A DNA stretch of 64,000 nucleotides, taken from Cinclus cinclus. Taxonomy: Eukaryota > Chordata > Aves > Passeriformes > Cinclidae. The notes beneath the pieces were generated by a model, which worked only from the letters and a program-made list of their open reading frames with translations, ran no database searches and was not told the DNA's origin. The stretch spans positions 28,428,142 through 28,492,141 of the forward strand of contig NC_085049.1 in NCBI RefSeq assembly GCF_963662255.1, read 5' to 3'. Each line of letters starts with the position of its first letter. Within the stretch, counting starts at the first letter, position 1. Both the position numbers and the translations under genes were made by a program. This document shows positions 25,301 to 58,874 of the stretch, one piece after another.

Positions 25301-28300
25301 ATCACCTCACCCGGGTGCTCCTGAGACAGGGCAGTGGATGTGGCCTCAGGGCTCCCCTCTCCAGCTGTCACACAGCAGTGGAGACCTGCAAGGCCATGCC
25401 TTGAATCCTGTGACATGTGCTGTGGAGAAAATCTTGGTGGGCAGCTGGCCTCAGGGGGTGTTCTGACTGCAGGAAGCTGCAGGAGTCTTTTCTGTGCTTT
25501 CCTCCCTTTAGTGAGGAAAACATGGGCAAAACCCAGTCCTTCTCCAAGGGTGTCCCATGGAGACTGACAGGGAGAAGCCAATCTTTTCAGAAGGAGCTGG
25601 AGTGCCAAGGACTTTGTCTGGGGGGAGTGTTGACCCTATTATATTCTAAAAATCATTTCCTACCACGCTGGAGAATTGGCTTGCCAAAACACAAATTACC
25701 CAACAAGGAAATCACTGCCTTCAGATTAATTCGTAGCTCCTTTGTCTGTTCTGTGCTTGGCTGATGTGTTAGGTAAATATTTGTACAACACAGAGAATTG
25801 CCTCCCTTTCTTCTCTTTTCCAAGGGTCAAAGAAATGTCAGCCATTGGCACTTCTGTGCAGCCAGGCTTCTGTGTTTGCTGGGAGGCAGGCTCTGTGCCA
25901 GCCATGGAACAGCCTGAGTGGCTGGCTGTGGTGGCCAGCAGCCCTTCCCGGAAGAGCCAAGTCAGGATGCTTTGTCTTGAGCTCATTCCACAGGGCAGTG
26001 AAGTGCTGAGTTTAATGATGAAACCAAATAACCTCTCCCCTCTGCACAAGAAAAAAAACCCTGCTTTTTCTTGGTGTCTTCCCTCGGTGAATCTCCAGGG
26101 GTGAACTGATTTTTGTTGCCCTTTTTTTCCCCCTGATATACTTGGTTCCTCTCTAGCCAGCTGGGCTCCAGTGGTCTTTGTGGCTCCCTTGCAACTCAGG
26201 ATATTCTATGCCTCTATGGGTCTAGTCTCTGACAAAAAAGCCTGCTGTTCTCTCCCACTATTATAAGGAACCCCCAGAGCATCAAGTGATGAATTTCACA
26301 TGAACTACAAAGTCTGATTCAGCCCCATTCCGAGTGGGGCCATGTGTCCAGTTGCAGGACAGTCACAAACAATGGTTTCTGCCTCATTGCTCTGAACAAG
26401 GGGGAAACTCACCAGTTACACATCAAATTATATAAAGACAAAGGAATTTTTCCTTTTTTTTCCCCCATGACAGTCACTTCCTGAAGCACAAGTTGCGCTT
26501 ACCTACATTAATCAGTAGGTTACTCACCCAGTGGCTGAAAAATCTTCTGCAGAAGATAAATACTGACCTTGGTGAATTAGTCATAAATTTAAATGCATAG
26601 CTTCAAATCAGAATCTGGGGGTGAGAAGATCTTATTAAGAAATTTGTGACTGTTCAGCATCTAACAGGGCCTGGATGAAACTTGAACAGCCAAGCCAACA
26701 CCCACACCAGGAAAGCAGGACTCCCTAAGTGGCTCTGAGCCTTGTCTCTCACTTGAGTCTCTGACTACTTTCATGGTTTTCACATATTTTTTTACACTTT
26801 CTTTTTGTTAATTGCCCCCTTTGATCAACACACCAGAGGAGGCAGCTTTCTGTTTCCCTCTGCCAGACCCTGTGGGACCCAGATTCAGGAGCAAGTAGAG
26901 ACAGAGGTTTCCAACTCTATTTTTAGTTACAATAACTGGTCGAGAGCTTAGCACAGCCGGGGAAGGGGATTTGGGAAAGGGCTGTTTGTGAATTCTAGTT
27001 CCTGGGATGGTTTGGGGTTTGCCTTGGCCTTTGTGTAGCCCAGAGATGTTTTGGGGGATGATCTAAGTCATGTGGCTTGTAAAAGTCCCCTCCAAAGCAA
27101 GCGGATGGAGTCTGCTCCTGCCTAAGCCACAGCGAGTCTCCCGTGCAGCTGTTGGGGTGGGCAAGGTGTAGGAAGGTGGGTTGGGTAAGATAGGTGTGCT
27201 GGCTATGGAACAGCAGATGTTTCCCCAGCAGTGGGGTGTTCTTCCCCCTAAGAGCACTTTCCTGCCTCTTCTGGCTGTAGGAATAGTGTAGAAGGTTCAG
27301 ACCATTCATGTAAACGCTCAGGCTTGAAGCTGTTGGGATGGTTCCCTGTATGTACCAGGGCAGCCAAATTCTTTGGGCCTCCTAGAGCTTTGGGGATGAT
27401 TTCCAGTTGTAAAGAAAATGGGGAGAGAGCCTGGCTGCTCTCCCTGGTGTGTGGGAATTGAACTGGTCTGCCAGCAGCCTGGGAGAAGCCAGGTTTTGGC
27501 ACTTGCCCCTCAGGCTGGAGCTGCTGTGCGCTGCTGGCAGACTGGTCACTTGCTGCCTAAGTGCCAAAATGTTTATCAGACCTGAAAACCACAAAGTGTG
27601 AGGCACTGTAGCACTGCTGGGAGGTCTGAGCTCTGCTCACTAGTGCTGCCTCATCAATGATAGGGACAGCAGGCAGGGAGCTACAAGGTTGTGCTGCATT
27701 TGTTTGTATTTGTTCCTCCTAAACCCAGGAGGTCACTGAAGTTTTGGAAGGAAATCAGAATTTATCCTGACTTCTGGATTGAGCAGAATGAGAAAGAAGG
27801 GAGTTTCAAACTAAATTGTTTTGAACCTGGAAGGTGGCTTCACTTGAATAGCAGTGTCCTTGGCTGCATCCCTGGCAATATTTTAGGCATTGCAGATGAG
27901 GGTCCATAATTTCCTTCAAGAAAAGAAAATTGAAGCTTTTATTGTGAAAATAGGTACATATAAGAATAATATGCTTTTGATGATTAAATTAATTAGTAAT
28001 CTAGTTATTTTTCTCTGGCACTGCTAATTGATAAAAAGGTATATTCTTCAGTTGGACTACTGGGATTATCTGAGTAATTTAAAAAAAAATTCCCAGTCCT
28101 GTGGTAATTAATAAAATCTCTGATATATATTTTAGAACTATGATGAATCTTTAAGTTAAGCATTAAATTAATAATAATAAGGGAAGAGCTTTTAAGGAGG
28201 ATAAAGGCAATTATTCTCTCTGTGCTAGTCTGCCAACTCCAAGCAACATAAACAACTCCTGGTCTCTGCTGGACCATTCCAGACTGTTAGAGATCTCTCA

Positions 28301-28388
28301 GCCTTGTAAAGACCAGTTTATACTGATGACTGCTATGCTTTCTTTTTTTAATCTTGTTCCCTAACACCTTTCTGTTTCCTCTGTATAG
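22330..28388 (+). other. B4GALNT3 intron 1, right part
   Basis: Runs up to the exon 2 acceptor at 28388. It contains a probable CR1 tail at 26130-26220 and an AT-rich stretch at 27930-28180. No conserved exon, RNA gene or promoter-like region was recognised. Confidence 0.55.
26130..26220 (+). mobile_element. Possible CR1 3'-tail remnant
   Basis: The segment TTTGTGGCTCCCTTGCAACT, followed by CAGGATATTCTATG, resembles the last 40 bases of a CR1 3' end on the + strand. It is too short and diverged for certainty. Confidence 0.45.
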
Positions 28389-49454
<21,066 letters not shown>

Positions 49455-51466
49455 CCTTCAGCACCAGAACTGTTCAGCAGCACTGTCCACCATCTCATGC
49501 AAATGTGCACTTTACCGGGGCACGCAGCTAAGTGCCCAAACTGTTCCTCTGCCTCCAGAGCCCTCTGATGGCATGGCAGAGCTGAGGAAGAAGTGATCAG
49601 GCTGGCGGAGCAGGAGATTCCCTTGTCACCCTCTGCATCCAGGACACGGGATCCATGTGTGGCTGGGAAGGTGTGCGGGGGAGATATCAGCAAGGGAAGG
49701 ACTTGTATTTCCTGTCATGCAGTCTGGTGGAAGGTACAGTAGGAGAGGTGCTGTGTTTCCTGTTGAGTCTTGCACCAAACAAACACAAATCCCAGCTAAG
49801 CCCAGAATGGTTTATTTAGAGCAAAGCAGCTTCTCTTTCAAAATTTGAGGTGGGGAAAAAAAGGAAAATAACCCACAGCCATCCCTATTTCCTCTCCTTT
49901 TCCATCCCTTCAGTACCCATGATTTTGGACAGGGGACCAAAGTTCTCTGATGAGTATTGCACCCACATGCCCATGTGCTGACTTAGGGTAATCTGGATGC
50001 AGAGGAGTTGATAGGCACTTCAGGCTACTGGTGCTTAGATGTTTCTCTGTGCTTTTCACTTTGGCCATTATGAAAAACTGTGATTGTGTTCAGCAAATTA
50101 TGGGCTGTGAACAGAGTTGCAAATACATTTCTCTTTCAACAGACACGTTTGCCTGTAGCTGGGTGAGCTGGCAAGGGTGATGTTACAATTCCACCTAAAT
50201 TATTGACTCACTGCCTGAGGGTGGTGGAGGGGCTATACAGAGAAGCTAACAGAACATCTCAGGAGGAACTTTCAGCCTTGTCTGACAGACGTGTGTTTGT
50301 CCTAACAATATCAGGGAAACCCTAGCAGGGAAGAAATGTCAATATTTTATTAGTTGAAATATTGTGATTTGTCAGAAGAGGAGACAAAGTCTTCCACTCC
50401 TAAAATCCTGTACATTTATGCAGCATCTAGAAGTTAATTTAATAAGTTATGGCCTCACAGTTGTGTCTTGTCGTAGTTTGACTCTTATGTAGAGAGCAGG
50501 CTTCTTGGTTGGAGAAGCAGCATAGCTGTTGGTGCTTCATCTCTGGAACAGCCCTGGGAACCAGCTCTGGCCTGTTACGGAGGAGGTGGCCTCAGGACTT
50601 GGCACAGGTACTGAGTGTAACAAACGGTGAGGACAGAAGAGGGTTGAGTGAACAAAAGGATGGGCAAACCCATGATGTCATTGATGCAAGAACTGTAGAG
50701 AGAGCCCATAGCTGGCCAGGTGCTACAGGGAAGTCTTATCCCCTAAAACCCCTGTTAATGTAGGGCAAGATTTTTTTTACCCCATAACCATTTTAGGAGA
50801 CAATATAAACCCAGAAATCCCAACTCACTCAGTGCTTTACACTGAAGCTTCGGTGTCCCCATACCATGCTAAAAAGGTCTAAAGCTTGAGGGGAGAATAT
50901 GACATAGGATGCTGCTCATGGTGCCCAGTTCTACGGGGAGTTGCTGGGAAAGAGTAATGGATGTATGCAGAATACAAGCAAAGCTGACTTGTACTAGATT
51001 TTTTTGCTCTTTGCTGATGGAGTAGATGCCAGTTCAGAATAAGCATTCATTTATTACTGGGTCTGTGGTGCTTGTCAAGTCCATGAAGTTCTGCTATTGC
51101 AGTAGAAAACTGAACATGCAAGTTCTGGCACATGAGATAGAAATCGTGTCAAATCATCTGTTTGCATTAGTATGGGTTTTGTGAGTGAAGGATTTAGAAA
51201 AAGTCAACCAAATACCAGAAAGTTCTGCTGTGCAGTGTGCGGCTGCGGTGAGAAGTAGGCGGGAGGTGGTTGTGTCTCTGAATCCATGGAGCCTTTGCCA
51301 GAATGGAGACACTCAGTATCCCAGAAGAGGCAGCCTTAGCCAGCTGCCCAAACCGGAGTATTGAGGGAAAATACTTAAACCATGCAGATACTAAATTAAA
51401 TCATAGCAGGGTGATAGGAAAGAGGCTAACAGTCAACACTTTTTTTGATTTTTTTTTCTTATTAAA
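49455..51466 (+). other. B4GALNT3: Probable B4GALNT3 3' untranslated region (end uncertain)
   Basis: Non-coding sequence directly after the stop. No canonical AATAAA is seen close by. The first good variant signal is ATTAAA at 51461-51466; weaker variants such as AATACA near 50122 or AATATA near 50801 could end a shorter transcript. The right boundary is therefore a guess. Confidence 0.35.
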
Positions 51467-54400
51467 GTATTGTAGGGGTTTGGGAGACTGGAGCCCTGTG
51501 ATGCAATGTTGCAATAAGCTCTGTCTGGAATGTGCAGTGTCAGTCATGCTCTCAGTGCAAGTCAGAGCCCGTGCTTTCCTCAGATACAGGCACAGCTCCA
51601 CGAGTGTGCAGGTGAGCTGCTTTCCAGGCTCCAGGACTGTGCCTGCACAGCTTGTCCAGGCTGGCTGTGTCACGCAATGCCTGTGGAATGGGGAGAGGCT
51701 GGCAGGAGGGCGAGTGCAGGGGGCGCGGGCAGGCGTTAGCAGCAGCAGCAGCTGTCTGGGCCCATCACGCTGGGAACAGCACGGTGCCCGCTCTGCAGAT
51801 GGAGAACTGCTGCATTCGGTGGCAGCCCGTCAGTCAAGCACGGGGAGGAGGAGTTATTTGTACCGTGTGGTTCCACATCTGGCTATGGATGTGGTCTGCA
51901 GCACCTAAAGTTATCAGCTGGCATCTGTCTGCAGACACTGGCAAGAATTAGGTGCAGCCAGAAGGTAACTCAGTTTGCATAAATGGCATGAGTCTTCCCC
52001 ACCACAGAGGACAGCCAGCAGAGAGTGGACCGGACATGTAGAGCGCACTCCTCTCTGCAGCATTGCCTGCAGAATTTGAGGATTTTGCCCTGATTTTTCA
52101 GCTGTGACTGACTGTACTCCTTCCTTCACACCTTGTAACCCAGGCCAGTGGTAAGCAGAACTACCTCGTGAAGACTCCTTGGTGGGGATGTAAGGAGTTA
52201 CTGGTTTTCAGTCCAGCTTCCCAATGGCCAGTTTCCCACTGTCAAAAGCTGCCATCTCAAATGTTCTCTTTCAGAGGGAATTCTCAGTTGGTATCCAAGC
52301 AATAGTAAATGTGATTAATACTAACTGGCACTAGCTGGCAGCCTCCATGGAGGAGCTTGGAGAGCCCATGGGAACAAAAACTCTCTTCCAGCCCACATGC
52401 TCACTGCAGGGTGTGGGGAGACAAGGGGCTCCACACTCCCCATTTTACTGGACAGCAGCAAACCTTGCTGAGGAGCAGCCCTGGGCTTCACTCTGAAGCT
52501 GCTGCCCTTCTTCCAGAGCAAGCTGCAGTTTCTCTCGCCAGACAGTCACAAAGAGGGGAAGAGCAGGAAGCACAGCAGGAGCAGATCCCTCAGCCATGCA
52601 GTAAAAGAACATGGCCAGGAAGCTGACTCCCCTCAACAGCTGGTCACATTTCTGTCACCAGAATCTTTTTAGGAAGCTGTGCTGGAGTTTCTGGCCTTCA
52701 TGTGCATCCTGGCTGTGTCCTGCCTGGACAGCTGGAGGAAATCAGTTGCATAGGATTTTCCCTGGATCAGGCCAGGAGCAAGCTGCTCTAGAAGCACTGT
52801 GGCTGGGGAGATGATGGACAGTGCTGCAGAAGAGACTTTCTCTAGGGTAGGATGTGACCAGGCTGGGGAGCCTGGGCCACGAAGAGTGAGGTGCAGGACA
52901 AGGGGTCTCTGCCTACAAATGTGACTGTGTCTTCAGGACTAAAGTGTGGTGCTCAGGTTTGCTTTGCAGGTCAGCCAGGGAATGAAGAAAGGCTGGCTTT
53001 TAATCTGAAAAGCGTATTGTGTGAAAATTGTGATTTGTTTCATCATTGTCTTAATGTTTGCCCGGTATGAACATCTCTCCTTATTGCCTACAAATGTTTG
53101 AAGTTGATTGTTTTTTAGATACAGATGCCTTGTGTTGAAAATCTGAGCTGTACCTTTCAGTTACCTGCCTTAAAGTGTCTCTGTGCCTTCGAGATGACTC
53201 CTGGGCCACCTCTCTGTTGGAGCTGGGGGATATACAGATTCTCCCTCGTGTTTTATAAATACATTGTCTTCCTACAAGAGCTCTCTTCTGTCTGTGTGTT
53301 CACTTGCACCCACATCACGGTGCAGTGGGGATTAGAATCCAGGTGTACTCCTATGTCTTCATTAGCTGAAGGCATAGGCAGTACCAGGGGGGAGAGGGAG
53401 AGAGAGAGAGGGAGAGAGAGAGAGATATCACTCTCTGCCCAAGCCAGCAAGAGCTCTGCAGCAAGGAGTGGGTAGGAAATGCAGTGGGCAAGGTTAGCCA
53501 ACAGTGAGCCCTGCAACAACACAGCTTTCCTCCTATCTGCATGGGTTTATCATATGAAACAAGGTGGAAACAGTGGACAAATACACATTCCAGCAAAGCA
53601 TGAGTGTGATGTGATGGGAGAATGTGGAAAACACAGTGGTCCTCCTGGCAAGCAGAGGACAGTTCCTGGTGAAGACCACAGGTGGGAGCCTAGACCTGAG
53701 CTCAGCACTTGGCACAACCTACACAAATGGGAGGTCAGTTCTTTCACAGCAACTGCTTATTTGGATTCAATTTTGGCCCACTTTTGCTTCAACTGTGCCT
53801 TCTTTCAGTATCAAAAGCTTGGCAGCAATGGGAGTCACACACAAAGGTGGGAAAAGGCAGCCAAGGTTGTTAATGAGTGTGATTTCACTACAATAAGAAA
53901 TTATTAATATTAAAGGAGATGGAAGGAAAGTATTTTAGTGTGCTGCCAGTCTTTTGCTTGCCTGGGATAAGTGGCAGGAAGCCCCTTCTGCTCACACAGG
54001 CCTCACGTGGTGCCATACCCCATCCAGTAGCTTTCTGAAATGATGAAGTTAAGATCTGGTAATGAAATTCCCCTCACTGCTCCTTTCTCAACTGAATCTT
54101 ATCTATTTTTCCCTCTCTTTACATTCAGTCATCAATACTAATTGCTTTGCCTTGTGCTCCATGAAGCAATGAGTCCTAGGGTTTGGGGTCTGCATGCAGG
54201 ATATGTAATTTTTTACCTTTCCATGAGCTCAGCCAGCCAGTAGTGGCTGACAGCCCTTTGCTTGTGCTTTTGCTGTGCCTACAACTCATTCTGCTACCTC
54301 TAGAGTGAAGCGTTTTTCTAGAGGAGGTGGGATAATTTCCCAGAAACATCCACCCCTCTTTGCTGCCAATCAGAGCAAAGAGTGAGGACCAAGTTAAGCA

Positions 54401-55574
54401 GCAAACTCAGAGTCACCCCAGACCTGTCATCCCCGGGAAAAAGTATAGGACAAGTCTCTGCCTGCCTCCCCAAACGGATCTCAGATTGTGCTCAGCTTTG
54501 CCACTTCAGGTTCTGGTAAATCTGTAACTGGTATTTTCCACCCTACCCTTTTAATGCAACTTTTCCTTCAGCTCAAAGAAGTCACTGTCAGTTTCTGGTG
54601 CTAAGCTGCTGCTGGCCCATGGCCTTTTCCACCACCTTCATAGGCAAGGTCATTCACACCCTCTCAGAAAAAGCACCACATATGACTGACACAAATTTGG
54701 TTTTGTAAAGTCAAATACAGAGTACAAATGAAATCTATCTGTATGTGTTTCTAAGTGTCAGACACTCCCAGTAGCTCCTGAAGACTGGTGTGAGGATGCT
54801 TTCATGGCATTTCTCTCTTGGGGGTGGCAAGGTTGTACAAAATGAGAAGTCCGTATTAAATTCTTATTCTGCAGTACAATGGAAAAATCATTTAATAATC
54901 AAAAGAGCATGCAATTATTTAAATAGGCTTACATAAGACTATTAAAATACCATTTTTCAGCATGACTGTAGAGTTAAAAAATTTAGGATCAAAAATTTTT
55001 GCTCTTTCATAAAAATCCTGAAACTCATTATTTAAAAGGATTTTTTTTAAGGAAACAAGTTGTTCTAATACAACATAATTACCAGAGCTGTCATTATAAA
55101 CCAAGTACTTTTAAAAACATTTATATTAGTGATAAGAATAAATCATAATGGTGATTTTTAAAATAAAGTAATAAGCTATTCAACTGTAATTTTTCATTGT
55201 TGCAATAAGCCTAGGCTGTGTCCTTATGTATAATGTTTCTTCATTTTTTACTAAATATTGTCAGGCTATTCTGACATCATTTCTGATAGGTCCCTGATGA
55301 TGACATCAGACCACAATAACTGTTTTCTGTCCTTGTTGATATTCCAATGCTGGAAATATCTGATTGTTTTCTTAACTATGTCACATTTAATTTTAAACAA
55401 CTAGGAAAACATTTGAACTGGTTCTAGCTAACTTCACATACACACACCATTCTGTGCTCCTAGGAAACCATTTTTAGTTTGAGAAATCTGTTCTAACATT
55501 TGGGAGGTAAACTATTAGGTGCAATTGTTTCAAGGGCATCAGTTTAAGTTTGAGACCAAAAAAAGCTGGACTTA
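51467..55574. other. Spacer between the convergent B4GALNT3 and NINJ2 genes
   Basis: No gene recognised. It has a GA microsatellite at 53391-53425 and a strongly AT-rich section from about 54700 to 55700. Open frames such as 51303-51908 (+) lack any known motif. Confidence 0.55.
53391..53425. repeat. GA microsatellite
   Basis: A (GA)n tract with GGGAGA interruptions, pure purine on the + strand. Confidence 0.9.
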
Positions 55575-55580
55575 TTTATT
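55575..55580 (-). terminator. Candidate NINJ2 polyadenylation signal (distal)
   Basis: AATAAA on the - strand at the end of a 1.2-kb non-coding stretch after the NINJ2 stop. It is an alternative to the proximal signal. Confidence 0.35.
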
Positions 55581-56622
55581 TAGCCTACAAAGCAAATCAT
55601 TCACTCTTCTCTACCAAATGAGCCAATATTGAATATGGGAAGCAGGCAGCTAAAATAAGAAAAGAGGTTTATAGAACTGCTCTTTTAAATTTTATATCTG
55701 CTGTTGTTCCTGCAGTTTTCTCTTATAAAGTTTGCTCTAGCTTGAAAGGCAATGTTCCCACCTCTCAGAACTGCAAAAGCATTAGAGGAAGGGGGCCAGT
55801 ATGCTGTGACACACACTGAGTTTTGAAGTTTAACCCAGTTTTCTGGATTCGTCCATGGGCTCCTGCTGAGGTCAGTGGAAACGTCGAGGAGTTGCACTGC
55901 TCAGATCCTGCAGGGAAGACAAGAAACACCAGCAAAGTCACCTCAGACCTCACTGTGTGCATGGCCAGAGAGGAGCAGTCACAGCCACCGGGTCACTCGA
56001 CACCACAACTGCCCCTGCATGTGTGGGGTGCTGCTCTTCCTCTCTCTGGATCCCAAACCAGCAATGTTTCTATAGGGGCTTTTGGCCTTTGCATCCATCC
56101 TCACCATAGCATGTGTCTGTTGAGCTTTCTTGTTGGCTGTTGCCCTGGTATGATGCATTTAAGCTGTGTTTACATTTTGCAGGTCATGTAAGCAAGAAGT
56201 GTGAATTTTGCTTCTTGAGCTAAAGTGCTTTTGATTTAAGATCATGTCATTCCTTCACTGATGTGACATGGGAACCCAACCATTTGGATGAGCTCTTATT
56301 TACAGGGCTTCCTTGAAAATGAGCATTAGGTACTTAAAACAGTCCCAGCCAAACTACAATGGCTGTTGTAAAGACCTCTTCCACCCCCTGCCTTGCCCAG
56401 CACCTTCCTTTTCATCTGCTCAGATAGTGCTACTGTGTTGGGATTCCTCCCAGAACACACACAGTTTTCTTCCCCAAATTAAGCTCCCATCCACAACTGC
56501 TTTACATATCTAGCATGAGCTCTGCAGCCTTCCAAAAACCACTTGCTGCTGATAAATCCCAGCAACTGGGATGTTTGGTGTTCTTGCTTTAGAGACTGAG
56601 TGAGGAGAACTGAGGGAATTTG

Positions 56623-56628
56623 TTTATT
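56623..56628 (-). terminator. Candidate NINJ2 polyadenylation signal (proximal)
   Basis: AATAAA on the - strand, about 170 nt beyond the NINJ2 stop codon. The hexamer is exact, but its use is inferred only from position. Confidence 0.4.
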
Positions 56629-56794
56629 GGCCACAGGCTTTTGTGGGACAGCAATGTGCCTCTGGAAAGGCTTAGTTAATTTGTGCGGCTTTGCCTTCAC
56701 TTTGCAGCGACTGTTTTCTGAGACTGAGAGCCCTGCCAGGGGCTGGCAGTGATGGGAACTCTCCCTTTCTTACCTGAGTCCATTGCCCCATTAA

Positions 56795-56958
56795 TTAATA
56801 AGGTCCAAAATTCCTGGTAGGGTAGAGGCCAGTCTTCTGCACCCCGAAAGCTGTGATGAAGATGTTGAGGATGACTGTGATGAAGATGAGAGCTGTGGCA
56901 GTGTTGTTCAGTATATTCAGGCGGGGTTGCTTTGCAATGTCATTCAGGTTCAAACGAG
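56795..56958 (-). CDS. NINJ2: NINJ2 exon 3 (second membrane segment and stop)
   Basis: On the - strand the acceptor is attgtgcag. The first two bases (CT) complete GCT (Ala) with the G of exon 2. It reads RLNLNDIAKQPRLNILNN, a second hydrophobic helix, then FGVQKTGLYPTRNFGPY and TAA at 56797-56795. A 1297-bp intron separates it from exon 2. Confidence 0.94.
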
Positions 56959-58487
56959 CTGCACAATACAATGCAAAAAGAGAAGGGGCTTTGCAGACTG
57001 ACTCCAAGTCCCCAGCTCCTGCAAGCCTCCCCTGCCCGATAAATGTTCATGGTACCCTCTGAGTGCTGAGGCCACAGAGGAGGAGTAGTCACATGAATGG
57101 TACAGGAGCCACAGCTTGCTCTAGGATGACGTAGAAGGCTGGAGCAGAGAAAAACTCACCTTGTTTTGATTTTTTGGCACAATTTTTTGTTTAGCCATGG
57201 AGGTGCTGTGGCCCTGCAATGGGTCAACTCTAAATAGGCAAGTTACTGCTGTACACTAGCCAGACACATGCCATGGTATCCCCCCAACACTGCACGGGTG
57301 GGGGACATGGTGAGGGCAGGCTGTGGGACATGGAAGACAAGGGCAACGATGCTCTACTTGCACTGGGAGGCCAGTTCTTCCTAACACCCAGATGTCACCT
57401 CTGTGGTGACAGCTGTCAGCCCTCGGTACGTGAATGGGGTAGCTCCTGGCTGATGGACATTGATCCCTTTGGACACAGCAATACCCTGGTTGCCAGAGCT
57501 GTCTGGCCAATAAGCCATACAAACAGCAGCCACGTTGTGGCCCCTGTCCCTTTACTCCTCCCAGCTGGCTCCAGCCATCACAGCTGTCACCAGGAAAAGC
57601 TGTGGTGTGTGTGACAAGAGGAAGGAACACATCACAGATTTCCCAAAGCCCACAGTCCACTGTCCCCCATAAAACCCCATGTAGGATATATAGGAAAATG
57701 CAGCATTTTTCAGGTTTTCAATACTGGGAATCTGTTAGAGACTGAAATACAGCAACTCCTGTATCAGAGGAAACACTGGGCAAGCAGCAGCAAACCAATG
57801 CTGGTGTTAATATACTGTCTGTAGGCCACTAAGAAAACTGTGGGATGGGTTAAATGCGAGGTTAGTATAGGGAATACCTCTGCCTAAAATGTTCTGTTAA
57901 GTCCCAGACAAAAGAAAATACAGCTAAAATGTAGTGTCTGCAAGGGCTGCATGAAGGAGCACATAGCAGCAGGGGCAGCAAGAGGCCCATCTTGGCCAAA
58001 TCCCCACTCTTCCACTGGGATGGGGGTCAGCAGTGGGAAAAGCTGTGCTCGGAGATGTGCAGACAAAAACCAACCCACACACTGTTTTGAATAATACTGA
58101 CTGCCCTACCAACCACATCCAGCCCTGGATGGAGCCAGAAGGGAATGATTTGAGGGAAGAAGCTTCTCCCTTCCACCCTCACACCAGCCAATCCACAGGG
58201 CACCCTGCCCCTGCAGCGCCCTGCGAGGACGCACACACCTCAGTGGCCACCTTACCAGTGATGATAAGGAGAATCCCAATCATCACCTGGAAGAAGAGGG
58301 AGATGCTGATGAGGACGATGAGGGTGGCATAGTACTGGAAGGACGTCCCCTGCTCCAGCACAGCTTTGAGCTGGGTGACATTGGCCATGAACAGAGCCAC
58401 GTCCAGCATGCTCTCTGCCACACTCTTCTTGGTGGCATAGTGGTTGATGTTCATCGGCCCGTTGATCCGGAGGCGAGGATTCATGCC
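56795..58487 (-). CDS. NINJ2: Ninjurin 2 (NINJ2), last two coding exons, 5'-partial
   Basis: A small plasma-membrane adhesion protein of the ninjurin family, with homophilic adhesion induced by nerve injury in mammals. Two exons on the - strand join in phase: 58487-58256, then 56958-56795. The joined frame gives NINHYATKKSVAESMLDVAL, LKAVLEQGTSFQYY, a first membrane helix (ATLIVLISISLFFQVMIGIL), ARLNLNDIAKQPRLNILNN, a second helix (ATALIFITVILNIFITAFG), then VQKTGLYPTRNFGPY and TAA. That is about 130 residues against about 142 in human, so only a short N-terminal exon is missing. The ARLNLN and QKTG motifs and the B4GALNT3 neighbour favour NINJ2. A few residues (FGVQK, VEQG-like loop) resemble NINJ1, the main alternative. 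Confidence 0.93.
56959..58255 (-). other. NINJ2 intron between exons 2 and 3
   Basis: A 1297-bp intron, gtaagg to cag on the - strand. No repeat family or embedded exon is supported. Confidence 0.85.
58256..58487 (-). CDS. NINJ2: NINJ2 exon 2 (conserved N-terminal helices and first membrane segment)
   Basis: On the - strand the acceptor is ctgtctccccag and the donor ACT G|gtaagg. The exon starts GGC ATG AAT CCT and reads MNPRLRINGPMNINHYATKK, SVAESMLDVALFMANVTQLK, then the first hydrophobic helix. The ATG near the exon start could serve as an initiator if an alternative first exon is non-coding. In human, about 20 more residues come from exon 1. Confidence 0.94.
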
Positions 58488-58874
58488 CTGGGGAGACAGG
58501 AGGAATTATAGGCATTGCTAGACCAACAGACACATCTGTGACCAATGGGATGCTGTCTTCTCCCTGGGGTTTGTCTAGAAAGCCTGGGAAAGAGTCAAAA
58601 TTGCATGTTTTAAATGTGTTGAGAGTACCCGGTTTTCCCCTGACAGTAGCCTCATGGAATTAAATAGGCACAAGATACTTGCTGTGATCAAGAGCTCAGC
58701 AAGGTTAAAAAAACAATGAGTATTTTTGTGCAAAACAAGCTTGTCCGGAGTTACAGTAATGTAGATTATCCAAAAGCCAGGGATTTTTGCAAGGAATATT
58801 AAATTCTCTCCCTTCAGGACACACACAAGACTCAAATTTACAGGGGATTAGAGAAAGATCTTCTCTTTGGGTTG

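Larger units (their letters stand above)
55575..56794 (-). other. NINJ2: Probable NINJ2 3' untranslated region
   Basis: Two canonical AATAAA signals lie on the - strand after the stop, at 56628-56623 (about 170 nt downstream) and 55580-55575 (about 1.2 kb downstream). Either or both could be used, giving a short and a long 3' end. No coding evidence lies in this stretch. Confidence 0.5.

Noticed and set aside
51303..51908. 201-codon + strand open frame in the spacer
   Set aside because: No recognisable domain, low-complexity Ala/Ser stretches, and no sign of splicing or conservation that I can read.
57160..57198. Possible alternative NINJ2 exon (13 codons from ATG to a gtgag donor, - strand)
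   Set aside because: It would end in phase 0, while exon 3 needs one leftover base, so it cannot join in frame.
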